Shown: positions 9,066 to 17,481 of the stretch, one piece after another
How the letters are laid out: every line of letters begins with the position of its first letter
How positions within the stretch are numbered: the first letter of the stretch is position 1
Assembly (NCBI GenBank): GCA_938074205.1
Contig: CALJES010000006.1
Span: forward strand, 287,843 to 351,842
DNA: 64,000 nucleotides
Reading direction: 5' to 3'
DNA from: an uncultured bacterium
GTDB lineage: Bacteria > Armatimonadota > UBA5829
Translations under genes and position numbers: made by a program
The notes under the pieces: model-generated
What the model was told of the DNA's origin: nothing
The model's database searches: none
What the model saw: only the letters and a program-made list of their open reading frames with translations

Positions 9066-10426
9066 TCAAGTTCCTATTCTTCGATTATTCCGAACTGGAA
9101 ACGGTGAACGGATTCCGTAGGGAAATCCAAAAACCTGTCAAGTATGAAGGAAATCCGCTTTTTGTAGCCGACAAGCCGTGGGAAAATGGCAACATGCAGC
9201 TATATGGAAGTGCCATAAAAGCGCCCGGCAAACCGTTTCAGCTGTGGTACAGCGTAGTCCACAAGCCCTTCACGATGCTAATGGCTTACGCTGAGAGTGA
9301 AGACGGTATAGAGTGGCGCCGGCCGGAACTGGACATTTACGAATACGAAGGCTGTAAAACTAATATAGTGTTCACAGCCGATCCCCATGGTCCAGCCGTC
9401 ATATACGACGACGCAGATCCCCGTGAGGATTGGAAATACAAACTGATGTGCGGCGCAGCACCATCAAAAGCAATATGCGCATTCCGGAGTAGCGACGGCA
9501 TTCATTGGACTCCAGTACGCAAGTACCCGGTGATATCAACCGATCCAGACTGTCCAATGGCTCTCTACCGGGCTCCTGACGGTCGATTCGCTGCTCATCA
9601 CAGATTGTCTGGATACGGCAGACGAGTATTCAGAAGCGAATCCTGGGATTTTCTGTACTGGAGCGGCGAACCCCGCATGATAATGGAGCCAGATTCCGAT
9701 GATTCACCTCAAATTCAATTCTATGGCATGGGCGCAACAAGCTACGGTAGTTACGAAATCGGCACTTTGTGGGTTTATCACACTGAACCCAGTGATATGG
9801 GACCAGGGAAAATGCTGGGATACCAAGAAGCAGAACTAACCTACGCGCGCCAGGGTTATTGCTGGCACCGCGCTGCGCAAGGGACACCGTTCATACCCCA
9901 CGGCGAACCTGGTTCATGGGAACAAGGCAACCTACAATGCGCTTCTGCACCCATTTTTCTGGAAGACGAAATCCGATACTACTATGTGGGCACGACCGCT
10001 TTCCATCAAACTCGGTGGGAATTAGTTCCACAAACCGCCGGTCTAGGAATGGCCAGCCTAAGACCGGACGGTTTTATCGCTCTGATAGCCGGCGAACAAC
10101 CTGCTGAACTACTTACAGTATCATTCACTGCCGAAGCACCCTATCTATTTGTAAATGCGCGCACCGGCAAAGATGGTTGGCTGAGGATCGAGGTTCTGGA
10201 TGCTGTCGGCGAACTAATACCCGGCTACTCAGCTGGGGACTCGGTGCCGATTAGTGTAGACGGAACATGCATGCCTGTAACATGGGCTCCGGACAGGCAG
10301 AGTATTCCTATTGACCGGCCTATTAGAGTCCGAGTAATCGCGCAAAATGCTTCGCTTTTCTCGATATTCTCGTGCAAACCAGACGAGGCTAGGATGTACT
10401 GGAAGTTTAGAGGAGTAAAGCCGTAA
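9062..10426 (+). CDS. GH43/GH32-like five-bladed beta-propeller protein
   Basis: This 454-residue protein begins with a beta-propeller like those of GH32, GH43 and GH130. Repeated Asp-box-like turns such as SEDGIEWRRPEL and SSDGIHWTPV are present, with blade strands KPFQLWYS, YRAPDGRFAAHH and EIRYYYVGTTAFH. The last ~100 residues (LTVSFTAEAPYLFVNAR...) form a beta-sandwich module found in uncharacterised propeller proteins of this type. The ATG overlaps the preceding stop by four bases. No signal peptide is seen, so it is likely cytoplasmic. A role in processing an oligosaccharide together with the upstream barrel protein is inference, and the exact specificity is unknown. Confidence 0.6.
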   Translation: MIKFLFFDYSELETVNGFRREIQKPVKYEGNPLFVADKPWENGNMQLYGSAIKAPGKPFQLWYSVVHKPFTMLMAYAESEDGIEWRRPELDIYEYEGCKTNIVFTADPHGPAVIYDDADPREDWKYKLMCGAAPSKAICAFRSSDGIHWTPVRKYPVISTDPDCPMALYRAPDGRFAAHHRLSGYGRRVFRSESWDFLYWSGEPRMIMEPDSDDSPQIQFYGMGATSYGSYEIGTLWVYHTEPSDMGPGKMLGYQEAELTYARQGYCWHRAAQGTPFIPHGEPGSWEQGNLQCASAPIFLEDEIRYYYVGTTAFHQTRWELVPQTAGLGMASLRPDGFIALIAGEQPAELLTVSFTAEAPYLFVNARTGKDGWLRIEVLDAVGELIPGYSAGDSVPISVDGTCMPVTWAPDRQSIPIDRPIRVRVIAQNASLFSIFSCKPDEARMYWKFRGVKP

Positions 10427-10750
10427 AGTACCGAAGTCGACGAATCAAATGAAAGGTTATCGGAACCGTTTTAAGTGGTTCTGGAAAGACGCGCGGAGCG
10501 AACGCTGGCGACTTTGGCATCGTCACGAGATAGCACTAGCTTGGATGTGGAAAAACCGGCTTCGATATTGGAAGCACCGAAGGAAAGTGTAGGCTAAGCG
10601 GAGCAAATGAACACTATGTTGATCGATTCAATCGGGCAACCAAACAAGTATAACAGAATGCGCTAAGTTGGAATGAAATAGAATTCCGTGATACTTCTGG
10701 TGATTGCCGCTCGTGGTGGTTTACGGCTTGCTGAAACAAACTTGTAATAG
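10427..10750. other. Convergent intergenic region
   Basis: This 324-bp gap lies between the plus-strand propeller gene and the minus-strand darA gene. Apart from the possible small ORF at 10449-10592 I see no promoter, RNA gene or strong terminator. Confidence 0.5.
10449..10592 (+). CDS. Possible 47-residue Trp/Arg-rich small protein
   Basis: An ATG-started frame of 47 codons begins 22 bases after the propeller gene. Its product has seven tryptophans and many Arg/Lys/His residues (FKWFWKDARSERWRLWHRH, then MWKNRLRYWKHRRKV). That composition is unlike ordinary shadow frames and recalls cationic Trp-rich membrane-active peptides or a basic nucleic-acid binder. No ribosome site precedes it, although translational reinitiation after the upstream stop is possible. 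Function unknown, and the frame may be a chance one. Confidence 0.3.
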   Translation: MKGYRNRFKWFWKDARSERWRLWHRHEIALAWMWKNRLRYWKHRRKV

Positions 10751-11080
10751 CTACAAACGTTCATAGCGCTCGATGTTCACCACAAAGATTATCGCCCCAC
10801 CTACCATTACCTTTACAGGATTAATAACCATCCCGCCGGAGGCTAGAGTGTCAATAGGAGGTTGACTCACAAACTGTTCCCTCGTGTGGCAGCAACTGTC
10901 GAAGATTGAGATTATCTCGTCGACCTTGTCGTCGTCCGCACCTATCAGAAGAGTACAGTTTCCATCGCGGAGGAACCCGCCTGTGGTAGCGATGTTCGTG
11001 AACTTGTGCCCCGCCTGCAAAAGGGCATCGCTGACTTTGTGCTTATCACGTTCGTGGATTATCGCTATTATAAGCTTCAT
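10751..11080 (-). CDS. darA: Cyclic-di-AMP receptor, PII-like DarA/PstA family
   Basis: This 109-residue protein, exactly the family length, has the PII-like fold of the YaaQ/DarA/PstA c-di-AMP receptor. It begins MKLIIAIIHERDKHKVSDAL and carries the glycine segment TTGGFLRDGNCTLLIG and the closing GGMVINPVKVMVGGAIIFV. ATG 11080 is chosen because AAGGAG lies 8 bases upstream. The tmk-darA neighbour pair is the same as in Bacillus, where the partner of the receptor is still debated. It ends the rpoZ-to-darA operon, 20 bases after tmk. It implies that c-di-AMP signalling exists in this organism, although no cyclase is in the window. Confidence 0.9.
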   Translation of the reverse strand: MKLIIAIIHERDKHKVSDALLQAGHKFTNIATTGGFLRDGNCTLLIGADDDKVDEIISIFDSCCHTREQFVSQPPIDTLASGGMVINPVKVMVGGAIIFVVNIERYERL

Positions 11081-11100
11081 CCCACCCACTCCTTCATTGG

Positions 11101-11751
11101 CTAGCCGCTTTCTTTTCCAAGGCGGCAAGAGTTTATCGCGTCAAGAGCAGCCGCGGCAACTACTTCAATAGGTTGATCAGCGTTTACTACGAGAAACCTC
11201 TCCGGTTCCTCTCGCGCAATCGAGAGGTAGCCTTCTCTTACAGCACGGTGAAACTCAATACACTCTCTCGAAAACCTGTCAGTTGAGCGCGTGCGAACTA
11301 AGCCCCTTTCCGGCGGCAGGTCAAGCAGAATGGTTAGATGCGGTCGCAGTCCTCCGGTTGCATAGTCGTTCAACATTCTCACTTCACTAATGTTGATGCC
11401 TCTCCCCCAACCCTGATACGCCAAGGACGAATCGGTAAACCGATCGCATATCACAACGGCACCATTCGCAAGAGCAGGCTTGATAACTCGCTCAACATGC
11501 TGAGCGCGCGCAGCTTCAAATAGAAGTAGCTCTGCTTTACGCGTCAAGGTATTTGATGAGTTTAGCAGGAGCTGGCGAATCTGTTCACCAACAGGATCGC
11601 CGCCGGGTTCGGCCGTAACAACTACTTGAACACCGTCATGCTTGAGCTTCTCGCCGAGAAGTCGGGCAAGCGTGCTTTTACCAGCACCTTCGACACCCTC
11701 TATGGTAACGAAAAAACTGCCCAGCTCATCGGCAAGTTGCACGGCTTTCAC
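11101..11751 (-). CDS. tmk: Thymidylate kinase
   Basis: The enzyme phosphorylates dTMP to dTDP with ATP. The P-loop GVEGAGKST is at residues 19-27, the base-recognition DRFTDSSLAYQG (CDRF) follows, and the LID-region arginines lie in VRTRSTDRFSRE. Length (216 aa) is normal. The N-terminus is a few residues longer than in many relatives, but the ATG is fixed by its ATGA overlap with the upstream AAA/R3H gene's stop. Confidence 0.94.
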   Translation of the reverse strand: MKAVQLADELGSFFVTIEGVEGAGKSTLARLLGEKLKHDGVQVVVTAEPGGDPVGEQIRQLLLNSSNTLTRKAELLLFEAARAQHVERVIKPALANGAVVICDRFTDSSLAYQGWGRGINISEVRMLNDYATGGLRPHLTILLDLPPERGLVRTRSTDRFSRECIEFHRAVREGYLSIAREEPERFLVVNADQPIEVVAAAALDAINSCRLGKESG

Positions 11752-13313
11752 TCTGGTTTATAAACTCGCACCCGCCGGTATGGCTCAGTACCGACTGATT
11801 CTGATGCAAGATTGTATTTCTCCACCAATTGATGCTGAACTCTTCTGAGGAAGCTTGATTGAGGCATCATCTCTTGAGGTTCGCCTGTTTCGAGGAGTCT
11901 GGCTATTGCTTCCTCAGCGTCCTGAATAGCAGCCTCCTCCTCGTTCAACGGCCCCATTTGGAAAAGTTCGCGCACGGCACCGGCAATCTGAGCATACGTG
12001 TTACTTTTCACGGTATATATCGGCACGTTGCGCCTACCGGCATCTTGCAACACAGGAGTCGGTTTGCGCTCGTGGGCTTTCAAGGTTAGAACGGCATCGG
12101 CTTCCTTCATTTCCTTGGTGATGTAGGCAGGCACTCTGAGCTCTCTAATCGCCCGCTCCAGTCTGTTTCTGCTGATGCCATAAGGATAAACCTTTACAAT
12201 TTCAGGCAGCGGCTTTGTGGCTACAACCTGATGCGAATGTTCGAACTTCGCCGCGGCTGCAGGCTTGTCAATATCGCTTGCCTGAACAACCTCTACCTCG
12301 CCCTCGGGATTCCGAACCCTAATTTCAGGCCTAGGAGGAACACCCCGGAGCATCTTGTCCACCACGCTGGCTACGTCATGATGGATGGCCAGTTTGTCCA
12401 TCTCCATTATCTCTATCAGGATGTCAAAGGTCGGCGGAGCCTTGCGCTCAAGAACGGTTTTCTGCGTTCCGCGCCGCTTCGCTTCTTCGTCCGAAAGCGT
12501 AACAGCCTGTATGCCTCCGACAAGATCACATAGGGTCGGGTTCATCAATAAGTTGTCGAGTGAATTTCCGTGCGCAGTTGCGATGAGCTGAACTCCTCTC
12601 TCAGCTATTGTACGCGCGGCAAACGCATCTGCCTCGGTGCCGATTTCGTCAATCACGATGACCTCGGGCATGTGGTTTTCGACCGCTTCGATCATTACCG
12701 CGTGCTGTTGATCCGGAGTGGCAACTTGCATTCGGCGCGCGTGTCCAATGGCAGGATGCGGAATGTCACCATCTCCGGCGATCTCGTTAGAGGTATCAAC
12801 GATAACCACTCGCTTCTTAAACTCGTCCGCCAGCACGCGCGCTATCTCACGGAGCTTGGTGGTCTTGCCAACGCCAGGTCTACCAAGAAGCAGAATGCTC
12901 TTCCCGCTTTCGACCACGTCTCGAATGATGTCGATCGTCCCGTAGACAGCCCGACCGATGCGGCAAGTCAAACCTACTATTCGGCCCTGCCTGTTGCGGA
13001 TTGCCGAAATGCGGTGAAGCGTTCGTTCTATACCGGCACGGTTGTCCTTGCCAAATGACCCGACGCGCTCGACGAGGTAGTCGATGTCCTCAGCCGTCAC
13101 AGGAGATTCCGAAAGCTGCAGCACACGCAATGGAAAACGCGCTTCCGGTTCTCGACCGAGGTCAAGCACTATCTCCAGCAAATCCTCGACGTCTTCCTGT
13201 TCTTCAAGTTTCTGCCTTATGTGTACTGGAAGAACAGCCAGTAGTTGTTCGAGATCGTCCGTTACCCTTAGTTGTTTAGCACCCAAATTTCGTTCTTTAC
13301 GCTGTATCGCCAT
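11748..13313 (-). CDS. AAA+ ATPase with C-terminal R3H domain (Ycf45/SpoIIIAA-like)
   Basis: This 521-residue ATPase is related to plastid Ycf45 and to sporulation protein SpoIIIAA. Walker A is GRPGVGKT (144-151), Walker B is EVIVIDEIGTEADA (about 216-229), and the R-finger region follows with AERGVQLIATAHGNSL. The C-terminal R3H motif (FLRRVQHQLVEKYN...RVRVY) binds single-stranded nucleic acid. The middle segment (NRLERAIRELRVPAYITKEMKEADAVLTLKAHERK) is typical of this family. Its role is not established. Position between rsmE and tmk suggests RNA or DNA housekeeping. The start lies 17 bp inside rsmE. Confidence 0.88.
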   Translation of the reverse strand: MAIQRKERNLGAKQLRVTDDLEQLLAVLPVHIRQKLEEQEDVEDLLEIVLDLGREPEARFPLRVLQLSESPVTAEDIDYLVERVGSFGKDNRAGIERTLHRISAIRNRQGRIVGLTCRIGRAVYGTIDIIRDVVESGKSILLLGRPGVGKTTKLREIARVLADEFKKRVVIVDTSNEIAGDGDIPHPAIGHARRMQVATPDQQHAVMIEAVENHMPEVIVIDEIGTEADAFAARTIAERGVQLIATAHGNSLDNLLMNPTLCDLVGGIQAVTLSDEEAKRRGTQKTVLERKAPPTFDILIEIMEMDKLAIHHDVASVVDKMLRGVPPRPEIRVRNPEGEVEVVQASDIDKPAAAAKFEHSHQVVATKPLPEIVKVYPYGISRNRLERAIRELRVPAYITKEMKEADAVLTLKAHERKPTPVLQDAGRRNVPIYTVKSNTYAQIAGAVRELFQMGPLNEEEAAIQDAEEAIARLLETGEPQEMMPQSSFLRRVQHQLVEKYNLASESVGTEPYRRVRVYKPE

Positions 13314-14046
13314 ACTCGTTCATCAAAATCGCACACGCTGCTACGGCAGCCGTTTCGCATCTCAGGGTTCTCTTACCTAATGATACCGGGATCGCCCCTG
13401 CCTCCGTGGCAAACATGACCTCATCTTGTGTGAAGCCCCCTTCGGGACCAATGATTACCATCGCCGAATCAACTTTCGAGTGTTTCCTAATCACCTGACG
13501 GAGCGGTTCGGCGTTGCTACCCTCCCACGCCAACAGTGGCATACCGTATTGCGGTACGGTGGATACCAACTCTTTAAACTCAAGTATTCCTTCTACTTGG
13601 GGAACCAGGCCCCTTCCCGACTGCTCGGCAGCTTCCGTGGCAATCCGCCGCCATCTTGCCAGCCGATTGGCGATTTTCGCATCGTTAAGTTTCGGCACAG
13701 AATGCTGAGAGACAAAAACTGCAAACTTGGAAGTCCCCAGCTCAGTACATTTCTGAACTATCGTTTCAATCTTATCAGCTTTGGCAAGTGACACGGCAAC
13801 CGTAAGCTCTAATGCAGGCTCAGTATTGCACTCCCGAGATGCTGCAATCCTCGCTCTAACAACACCGCCCGAACAGGATACGATTTGAGCATCATACTCT
13901 GTTCCGCGTCCATCGAGAAGGCATACCCAATCCCCTTTATTTAGACGTAAGACCCGGCGGATTTGGGTCACCAGATCGCCGGCAATATTTACAATTTCAC
14001 CCTCTTTATAAGCCCTCTCTATGAAAAACCTTCTGTGATTCCCCAA
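13297..14046 (-). CDS. rsmE: 16S rRNA (uracil1498-N3)-methyltransferase
   Basis: RsmE is a SPOUT (knotted) SAM methyltransferase that modifies U1498 of 16S rRNA. The N-terminal PUA-like part starts [12 protein letters not shown]. The knot is diagnostic: VIIGPEGGFTQDEV, then VSLGKRTLRCETAAVAA. It starts at TTG 14046, supported by GGAGG six bases upstream, and overlaps the end of prmA by 28 bp. PrmA-RsmE adjacency is widespread in bacteria. Confidence 0.95.
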   Translation of the reverse strand: MGNHRRFFIERAYKEGEIVNIAGDLVTQIRRVLRLNKGDWVCLLDGRGTEYDAQIVSCSGGVVRARIAASRECNTEPALELTVAVSLAKADKIETIVQKCTELGTSKFAVFVSQHSVPKLNDAKIANRLARWRRIATEAAEQSGRGLVPQVEGILEFKELVSTVPQYGMPLLAWEGSNAEPLRQVIRKHSKVDSAMVIIGPEGGFTQDEVMFATEAGAIPVSLGKRTLRCETAAVAACAILMNEYGDTA

Positions 14047-14924
14047 GCCGAACCTCCACCAATACTTGGCCGGCTCACCACTGCAACCCAGGTGTTCTCT
14101 TCTCGCACTTCTGATGTCAGCAAACCCACGGATTCCAGCGCATTTGTGACATCAACCGTGCGCTCTTGCACAATGCCCGACGTTATAATAACGCCTCCTG
14201 GGCTGACCTTAGCAGCCAGGTCTGGAGCCATCGAAATTATAACGTCCGGGACGATGTTACACACTATAATATCCGCATTCCCAGACCAGATCCTGGGCGA
14301 ATCTCCGAGCAAGACTGCGACTGCGCCGGAAACACCGTTCCGGGCTACGTTTTCAGTGGCTACGCGGAATGCAACAGGATCTACGTCAATTGCGACTACT
14401 TGCTTTGCACCCAATTTCGCGGCTGCCACTGCAAGTATCCCTGAACCTGTGCCTACATCTAAAACCGTCTCGCCTCCTCTGATAAAGTCCTGCAGCGCCT
14501 GCAAGCACAGCCTGGTGGATTCATGACAGCCGGTACCGAACGCCATCCCCGGATCTATTCGAAGCAGAACATCGCGATCTCTTATATCGCATTCTTCCCA
14601 AGAAGGAGACACCACAATCTTGCCCACTCTTACAGGTTTAAAGAAGGCGCGATATGCAGTTTCCCAGTCTTGGTCTTCGACCCAATTGATCTTGAGCTCA
14701 GTTGATGGCAGGGTAAGTCCCATGTCTGGAAGCCTGCGAATTCGCTCTTGAACCAATTCGAGCCGTAATTCTATGAGGTCGTCGACCGGCAGGTAGCCGC
14801 ATACAGTTCGGACACCCTTATTCAAAATCGACACCGTTCCTAGGCACCCCTCCTCAATGAAGATATTGGAAACGGCGTCCTCAGAACAGTCGTCAGCTTG
14901 AACTTGAACTTCTGCCCATCTCAT
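14019..14924 (-). CDS. prmA: Ribosomal protein L11 methyltransferase
   Basis: PrmA trimethylates lysines of ribosomal protein L11. The 301-residue sequence has the family N-terminal domain ([20 protein letters not shown]), the PFxxWE-like linker region ([22 protein letters not shown]) and the SAM-binding motif [20 protein letters not shown], with the NIVPDVI catalytic loop. The ATG overlaps the dnaJ stop by four bases, so the two are translationally coupled. The dnaJ-prmA-rsmE order is conserved in many bacteria. Confidence 0.95.
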   Translation of the reverse strand: MRWAEVQVQADDCSEDAVSNIFIEEGCLGTVSILNKGVRTVCGYLPVDDLIELRLELVQERIRRLPDMGLTLPSTELKINWVEDQDWETAYRAFFKPVRVGKIVVSPSWEECDIRDRDVLLRIDPGMAFGTGCHESTRLCLQALQDFIRGGETVLDVGTGSGILAVAAAKLGAKQVVAIDVDPVAFRVATENVARNGVSGAVAVLLGDSPRIWSGNADIIVCNIVPDVIISMAPDLAAKVSPGGVIITSGIVQERTVDVTNALESVGLLTSEVREENTWVAVVSRPSIGGGSAWGITEGFS

Positions 14925-16069
14925 AGGCCATCGAGAGCATCCCTAACTCGTTCGAAGAAACTCTTTTTGTCCTCTTCGGCTTTTATATCTTCACCCCGAA
15001 GTCTAGCAAACTTGCGCAGCAGATCTTTTTGTTCTTCCGTAAGATGAGTAGGGGTCTGAACATGGATAAGAACATTCAAATCGCCATGCGTTCCTCCGGC
15101 CGGATCCGGCATACCTTTGCCCCGTAAGGAGTACACCTCACCCGACTGGGTGCCCGGAGCAACGTACAGTGTCTCACTACCGTCAAGAGTAGGAACTTCC
15201 AAATGCCCACCAAGGGCCGCGAGGGGAAAGCTGATTGTCAGCCGACACCACAGGTCGTTGCCCCTGCGCTCAAATACTTTGTGAGGCTGAACTTGAATAG
15301 CCAACAATAGGTCGCCGCGCGGCCCTCCCCGCAGGCCGGCATCACCCTCCCCAGGTATGCGAACTTGCATCCCGGAATCGACACCTGCTGGAATATCGAC
15401 TGTCCTAGTAACTCTGCCCCGAACCCTACCGTGTCCTCGACACTGTTGACAAGGAGAGCCTATCACGCGCCCCTCGCCGTGGCATCTTGGACAAGTAGAT
15501 ATTCTGATTTGTGTGCCAAAGAAACTGTGTTGTTGCTGTCGCACCTGCCCAGAGCCGCCGCACAACCCGCACACTTCAGGACGCGATCCTGCTTGAGTAC
15601 CTGTTCCAGCACAAGTGGGACACAGCTCCATTCTCTCGAATGTGACCTCACGACGTGCCCCACGCGCCGCTTCTTCTAGCGTGATCTCGATCTCGCACCT
15701 GACATCGCCTCCCGGTTCCGCCCTAGGTCTGGAACGCCGAGTTGTAGTGCGCGTTCCTGTGCCGAAGAACATATCGAAGATATCCGTAAAACCAAAGTCC
15801 GCAAAGTCTTCAATGCCTCCATATCCGCCGGCGTAGTTCTGGTCTAGACCCCGGTGGCCGTAGCGGTCGTATATCTCCCTTTTCTCCGGATCGGAAAGAA
15901 CTTGGTAAGCCTCGTTTATCTCCTTGAAACGAGCCTCAGCGTCCGGATTGTGCTTGTTGACGTCCGGATGATACTGCCGAGCCAACCGTCTGTAAGCCCT
16001 TTTTATCTCATCCTGGGACGCGTTCCTCGACACGCCCAACGTTTCGTAATAATCACGTTTCTCGGTCAT
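14921..16069 (-). CDS. dnaJ: Molecular chaperone DnaJ
   Basis: This type I J-protein (382 aa) stimulates DnaK and binds unfolded proteins. It contains the J domain with HPD at residues 34-36, a Gly/Phe stretch ([18 protein letters not shown]), and four CxxCxGxG zinc repeats ([32 protein letters not shown]) followed by the two substrate-binding beta domains. ATG 16069 is chosen because the conserved [13 protein letters not shown] begins there. Twenty further codons upstream are unconserved. dnaK and grpE are not in the window. The gene follows the rpoZ-like gene by 77 bases in the same operon. Confidence 0.96.
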   Translation of the reverse strand: MTEKRDYYETLGVSRNASQDEIKRAYRRLARQYHPDVNKHNPDAEARFKEINEAYQVLSDPEKREIYDRYGHRGLDQNYAGGYGGIEDFADFGFTDIFDMFFGTGTRTTTRRSRPRAEPGGDVRCEIEITLEEAARGARREVTFERMELCPTCAGTGTQAGSRPEVCGLCGGSGQVRQQQHSFFGTQIRISTCPRCHGEGRVIGSPCQQCRGHGRVRGRVTRTVDIPAGVDSGMQVRIPGEGDAGLRGGPRGDLLLAIQVQPHKVFERRGNDLWCRLTISFPLAALGGHLEVPTLDGSETLYVAPGTQSGEVYSLRGKGMPDPAGGTHGDLNVLIHVQTPTHLTEEQKDLLRKFARLRGEDIKAEEDKKSFFERVRDALDGL

Positions 16070-16146
16070 CTTCACCGCAAAAGACAAATGCAGAATGCAG
16101 CACCACGACTGCACTCTGCATTTAGTCAATTATGATTGCATACTCT

Positions 16147-16947
16147 TTACTGGGAATATTCCTCAGGTTCCGCTGGATCGATGTCTTCGAGCATGCCGCC
16201 CATATCAATTTCTGAATCATTGTTGGATTTGTTCGACTTAGACTTTGACTTTCGTCTCGACTTTTTCGGCCTAAGAAGATCGATGCTTCCACTGTCTTCC
16301 AATTCTTCGTCCAAACCGCCTTCTGCTAACGCACTGCCAGTCGCCGATGGCTCCACCAACTCATCGTCTTCGTCGTGTTCATCTTCCGTAAAGGTCGTTC
16401 CGAGGACCGGATGGTCGAGGACTTCATCGTCGTCGTGAAATGCGCCTACGGTCAGGTGCTCATCTTCATCGTGGATGCCACCTACTGGCAATCCATCATT
16501 ATCATCGTCGATTCCGCCCACGTTCAGGTCTTCGTCTTCCTCGTGGATACCTGCGCCGGCTAGTTCTTCTTCAAACGTCTCACCCACATCTTCCTCTAGG
16601 TCTTCCTCGGTTTCCAACTCTTCTTCATCCAGCAAACCGACGCTAGCAACCTTTTCTTCGTGTTCTTCCTCGTGCTCTTCAACAAGGCTTGTATCAATAG
16701 GAACACTCAGCAGTGCGGACACGTCAGGTTCTATCGATTCCGGTAGTACAAGGTCGGTCTCAGCGATTTCGCAAGTTATTTTGCCTAGAGCAATCTCCTC
16801 CAGCGCGATGGTTAGCGGATTCTTTGATTGAGTACGAATGAGTGGAGACGCCCCTTCCTTAATCTGCTTGGCTCTCTTAGCTGCCAGAATTGTGAGAGCG
16901 TACTTGCTGCCCCAGTTTTCGAGCACATCCATATATGGGAAAATCAT
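16147..16947 (-). CDS. rpoZ: RNA polymerase omega-like subunit with long acidic repeat tail
   Basis: Residues 1-60 match the omega subunit (YALTILAAKRAKQIKEG, then NPLTIALEEIALGKI), which latches the beta' subunit of RNA polymerase. Typical omega is 70-100 residues, and this protein has 266. Residues 88-200 are dominated by Glu/Asp. They contain four 12-residue repeats at about 132-179, beginning AGIHEEDEDLNV, GGIDDDNDGLPV, GGIHDEDEHLTV and GAFHDDDEVLDH. A basic patch follows at 226-240 (RPKKSRRKSKSKSNK), then an acidic end. The tail should be disordered and DNA-mimic-like (inference). The ATG at 16947 is usual, and Met6 is an alternative. It is the first gene of the operon running to darA. 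Confidence 0.85.
   Translation of the reverse strand: MIFPYMDVLENWGSKYALTILAAKRAKQIKEGASPLIRTQSKNPLTIALEEIALGKITCEIAETDLVLPESIEPDVSALLSVPIDTSLVEEHEEEHEEKVASVGLLDEEELETEEDLEEDVGETFEEELAGAGIHEEDEDLNVGGIDDDNDGLPVGGIHDEDEHLTVGAFHDDDEVLDHPVLGTTFTEDEHDEDDELVEPSATGSALAEGGLDEELEDSGSIDLLRPKKSRRKSKSKSNKSNNDSEIDMGGMLEDIDPAEPEEYSQ
16411..16554 (-). repeat. Four degenerate 36-bp in-frame repeats in the omega-like gene
   Basis: This stretch encodes the four 12-residue acidic units described for the omega-like protein. The units keep the pattern G-[GA]-[IF]-[HD]-acidic block-L-x-V, while their acidic residues vary, so the repeat is older at the protein level than a fresh DNA duplication. Confidence 0.7.
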
Positions 16948-17481
16948 AAGCCGCCTAACTTACCTCGTAGATCCAGATGTTTCTAGGTGACGTCTAAAGA
17001 CACGACTAGGTACAACCGCGAATCTGTTGTCCCGGCACACCCTATCCGCAACTATTATTATAACCTGCTCCCCAAGAAATGGTCAATGCAAGAAGCACGT
17101 GAGAGCAAATGCTCACTATTGATGCGACGCACATTACCAGGCCAGGTTGTGAATGAGAGCTCTGAGATGGCATTCGATGTGAATATAGACCAACGCAGGG
17201 GTCATTACCTAAGGTAGTATAAGATGGATGGCGCACTTTCGTCAGTGTATGATCAACCACGCTTACGAGAGCACTAACACACCTGACACCGCGAGTTATT
17301 TATGTTGATTGTCAGAGTATACACAAATGGATTAAAAACTACGACGGATCATTTAGAGCTTAAAGGATCGCTTTCAGCGACTTCGCAGGCATCCGGCTCA
17401 ATATCTCAAACAAACGGGTTGCTCAGGTATGCCAGGTTCGATATCATGCCTGCAGCGTCGCAAACTTTGGTTGGCTAACCG
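16948..17481. other. 534-bp divergent intergenic region
   Basis: This region separates the omega-like operon from the Kef-type gene. It holds the minus-strand promoter listed separately. On the plus side I see no convincing promoter, ribosome site or known riboswitch ahead of GTG 17482. A 76-codon frame at 16987-17217 spans the minus-strand promoter and looks accidental. Confidence 0.5.
17057..17086 (-). promoter_or_regulatory. Promoter of the rpoZ-to-darA operon
   Basis: Read on the minus strand, TTGACC (17081-17086) and TATAAT (17057-17062) are 18 bases apart. The start would be near 17050, leaving a leader of about 100 bases before the omega-like gene. It is the only strong promoter found for the seven-gene run down to 10751. 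Confidence 0.7.

Noticed and set aside
16987..17217. 76-codon plus-strand ORF
   Set aside because: It spans the minus-strand rpoZ promoter, has no ribosome site, and its product has no recognisable character.
17087..17481. c-di-AMP (ydaO-type) riboswitch before the Kef-type antiporter
   Set aside because: The conserved blocks of that riboswitch could not be matched by eye; only the gene context suggested it.
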